Assembly (NCBI RefSeq): GCF_003443655.1 | Contig: NZ_CP031941.1 | Location: 4,276,501 to 4,340,500, forward strand | DNA from: Nostoc sphaeroides | Lineage (GTDB): Bacteria; Cyanobacteriota; Cyanobacteriia; Cyanobacteriales; Nostocaceae | DNA: 64,000 nucleotides | Direction of reading: 5' to 3' | In this document: positions 63,948 through 64,000 of the stretch, piece by piece | How positions within the stretch are numbered: position 1 is the first letter of the stretch | Layout of the letters: the number at the start of each line of letters is the position of its first letter | Position numbers and translations under genes: made by a program | Notes under the pieces: model-generated | The model's input: the letters and a program-made list of their open reading frames with translations, nothing else | Databases searched by the model: none | Told to the model about the DNA's origin: nothing

Positions 63948-64000
63948 ATGACACTTGATAATAACCAAGGACTTAACTATAAAAATTCCCAATCTACGGG
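63948..64000 (+). CDS. ftsZ: FtsZ, first 17 codons, truncated by the window edge
   Basis: The ATG at 63948 reads MTLDNNQGLNYKNSQST, closely matching the variable N-terminal peptide of Nostoc/Anabaena FtsZ. It lies directly downstream of ftsQ, the known order in these bacteria. The GTPase domain is outside the window. Confidence 0.8.
   Translation, partial: MTLDNNQGLNYKNSQST

Overview
The window looks like a chromosomal segment from a filamentous, Nostoc/Anabaena-type cyanobacterium. The evidence is the very frequent HIP1 octamer (GCGATCGC), psbO, a cyanobacterial sufR/sufBCDS locus, a SigF-type sigma factor, an xisH/xisI pair, ftsQ followed by an FtsZ N-terminus of the Nostoc kind, and many short dispersed palindromic or tandem repeats. 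I found no rRNA, tRNA or CRISPR array.

Layout. 1-2.3 kb: the 3' part of a molybdate-type ABC ATPase gene, a 127-bp MITE with an exact 8-bp target duplication, and a metallo-beta-lactamase-like gene. 2.3-7.1 kb: a compact restriction-modification module with a small HTH protein, an N6-adenine methyltransferase, a circularly permuted cytosine-C5 methyltransferase, and a convergent HNH nuclease resembling the Alw26I/Eco31I/Esp3I type IIS family. This block has no HIP1 site, unlike nearly all its surroundings, so it is probably acquired. 7.4-16.7 kb: type II NADH dehydrogenase, DoxX, ribD (just behind a probable IS200/IS605 right-end remnant), a Ser/Thr kinase, and sigF followed by a lipoprotein and a small protein. 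16.9-22.7 kb: a hybrid histidine kinase with two H-boxes, a TPR protein, a YbjQ-family protein and a membrane protein. 22.8-29.2 kb: sufR divergent from sufB-sufC-sufD-sufS, with two CAAC-N6-GTTG operators between them; sufD carries in-frame pieces of dispersed repeats. 29.3-33.1 kb: a PD-(D/E)XK-like protein, a Uma2 protein, a protein mannosyltransferase with an in-frame palindromic repeat, a 12-copy 21-bp tandem array and a GNAT pseudogene.

33.2-40.6 kb is the most unusual set of functional genes. Five minus-strand genes appear co-transcribed: a CBM48-like domain fused to a gluconate-2-dehydrogenase-subunit-3-like domain, a GMC flavin oxidoreductase, two related cupin proteins and a CBM48-GH13 glucan enzyme. 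I read this as a candidate undescribed glucan or sugar oxidation module. The function is inferred, not shown.

41.4-50 kb: xisH/xisI; a phosphoenolpyruvate synthase whose phosphohistidine site is split by a LAGLIDADG-bearing intein; an unknown gene enclosed by ~120-bp inverted repeats; and a GH13-CBM20 amylase. 50.3-54.7 kb: an acidic TerB-like protein, a nested set of mobile repeats, psbO and a small conserved protein. 54.8-61.4 kb: a 1683-residue STAND-type ATPase with 14 WD40 repeats and a partner P-loop ATPase. 62.2 kb to the end: ftsQ, about 0.9 kb without a convincing gene, then the first codons of ftsZ.
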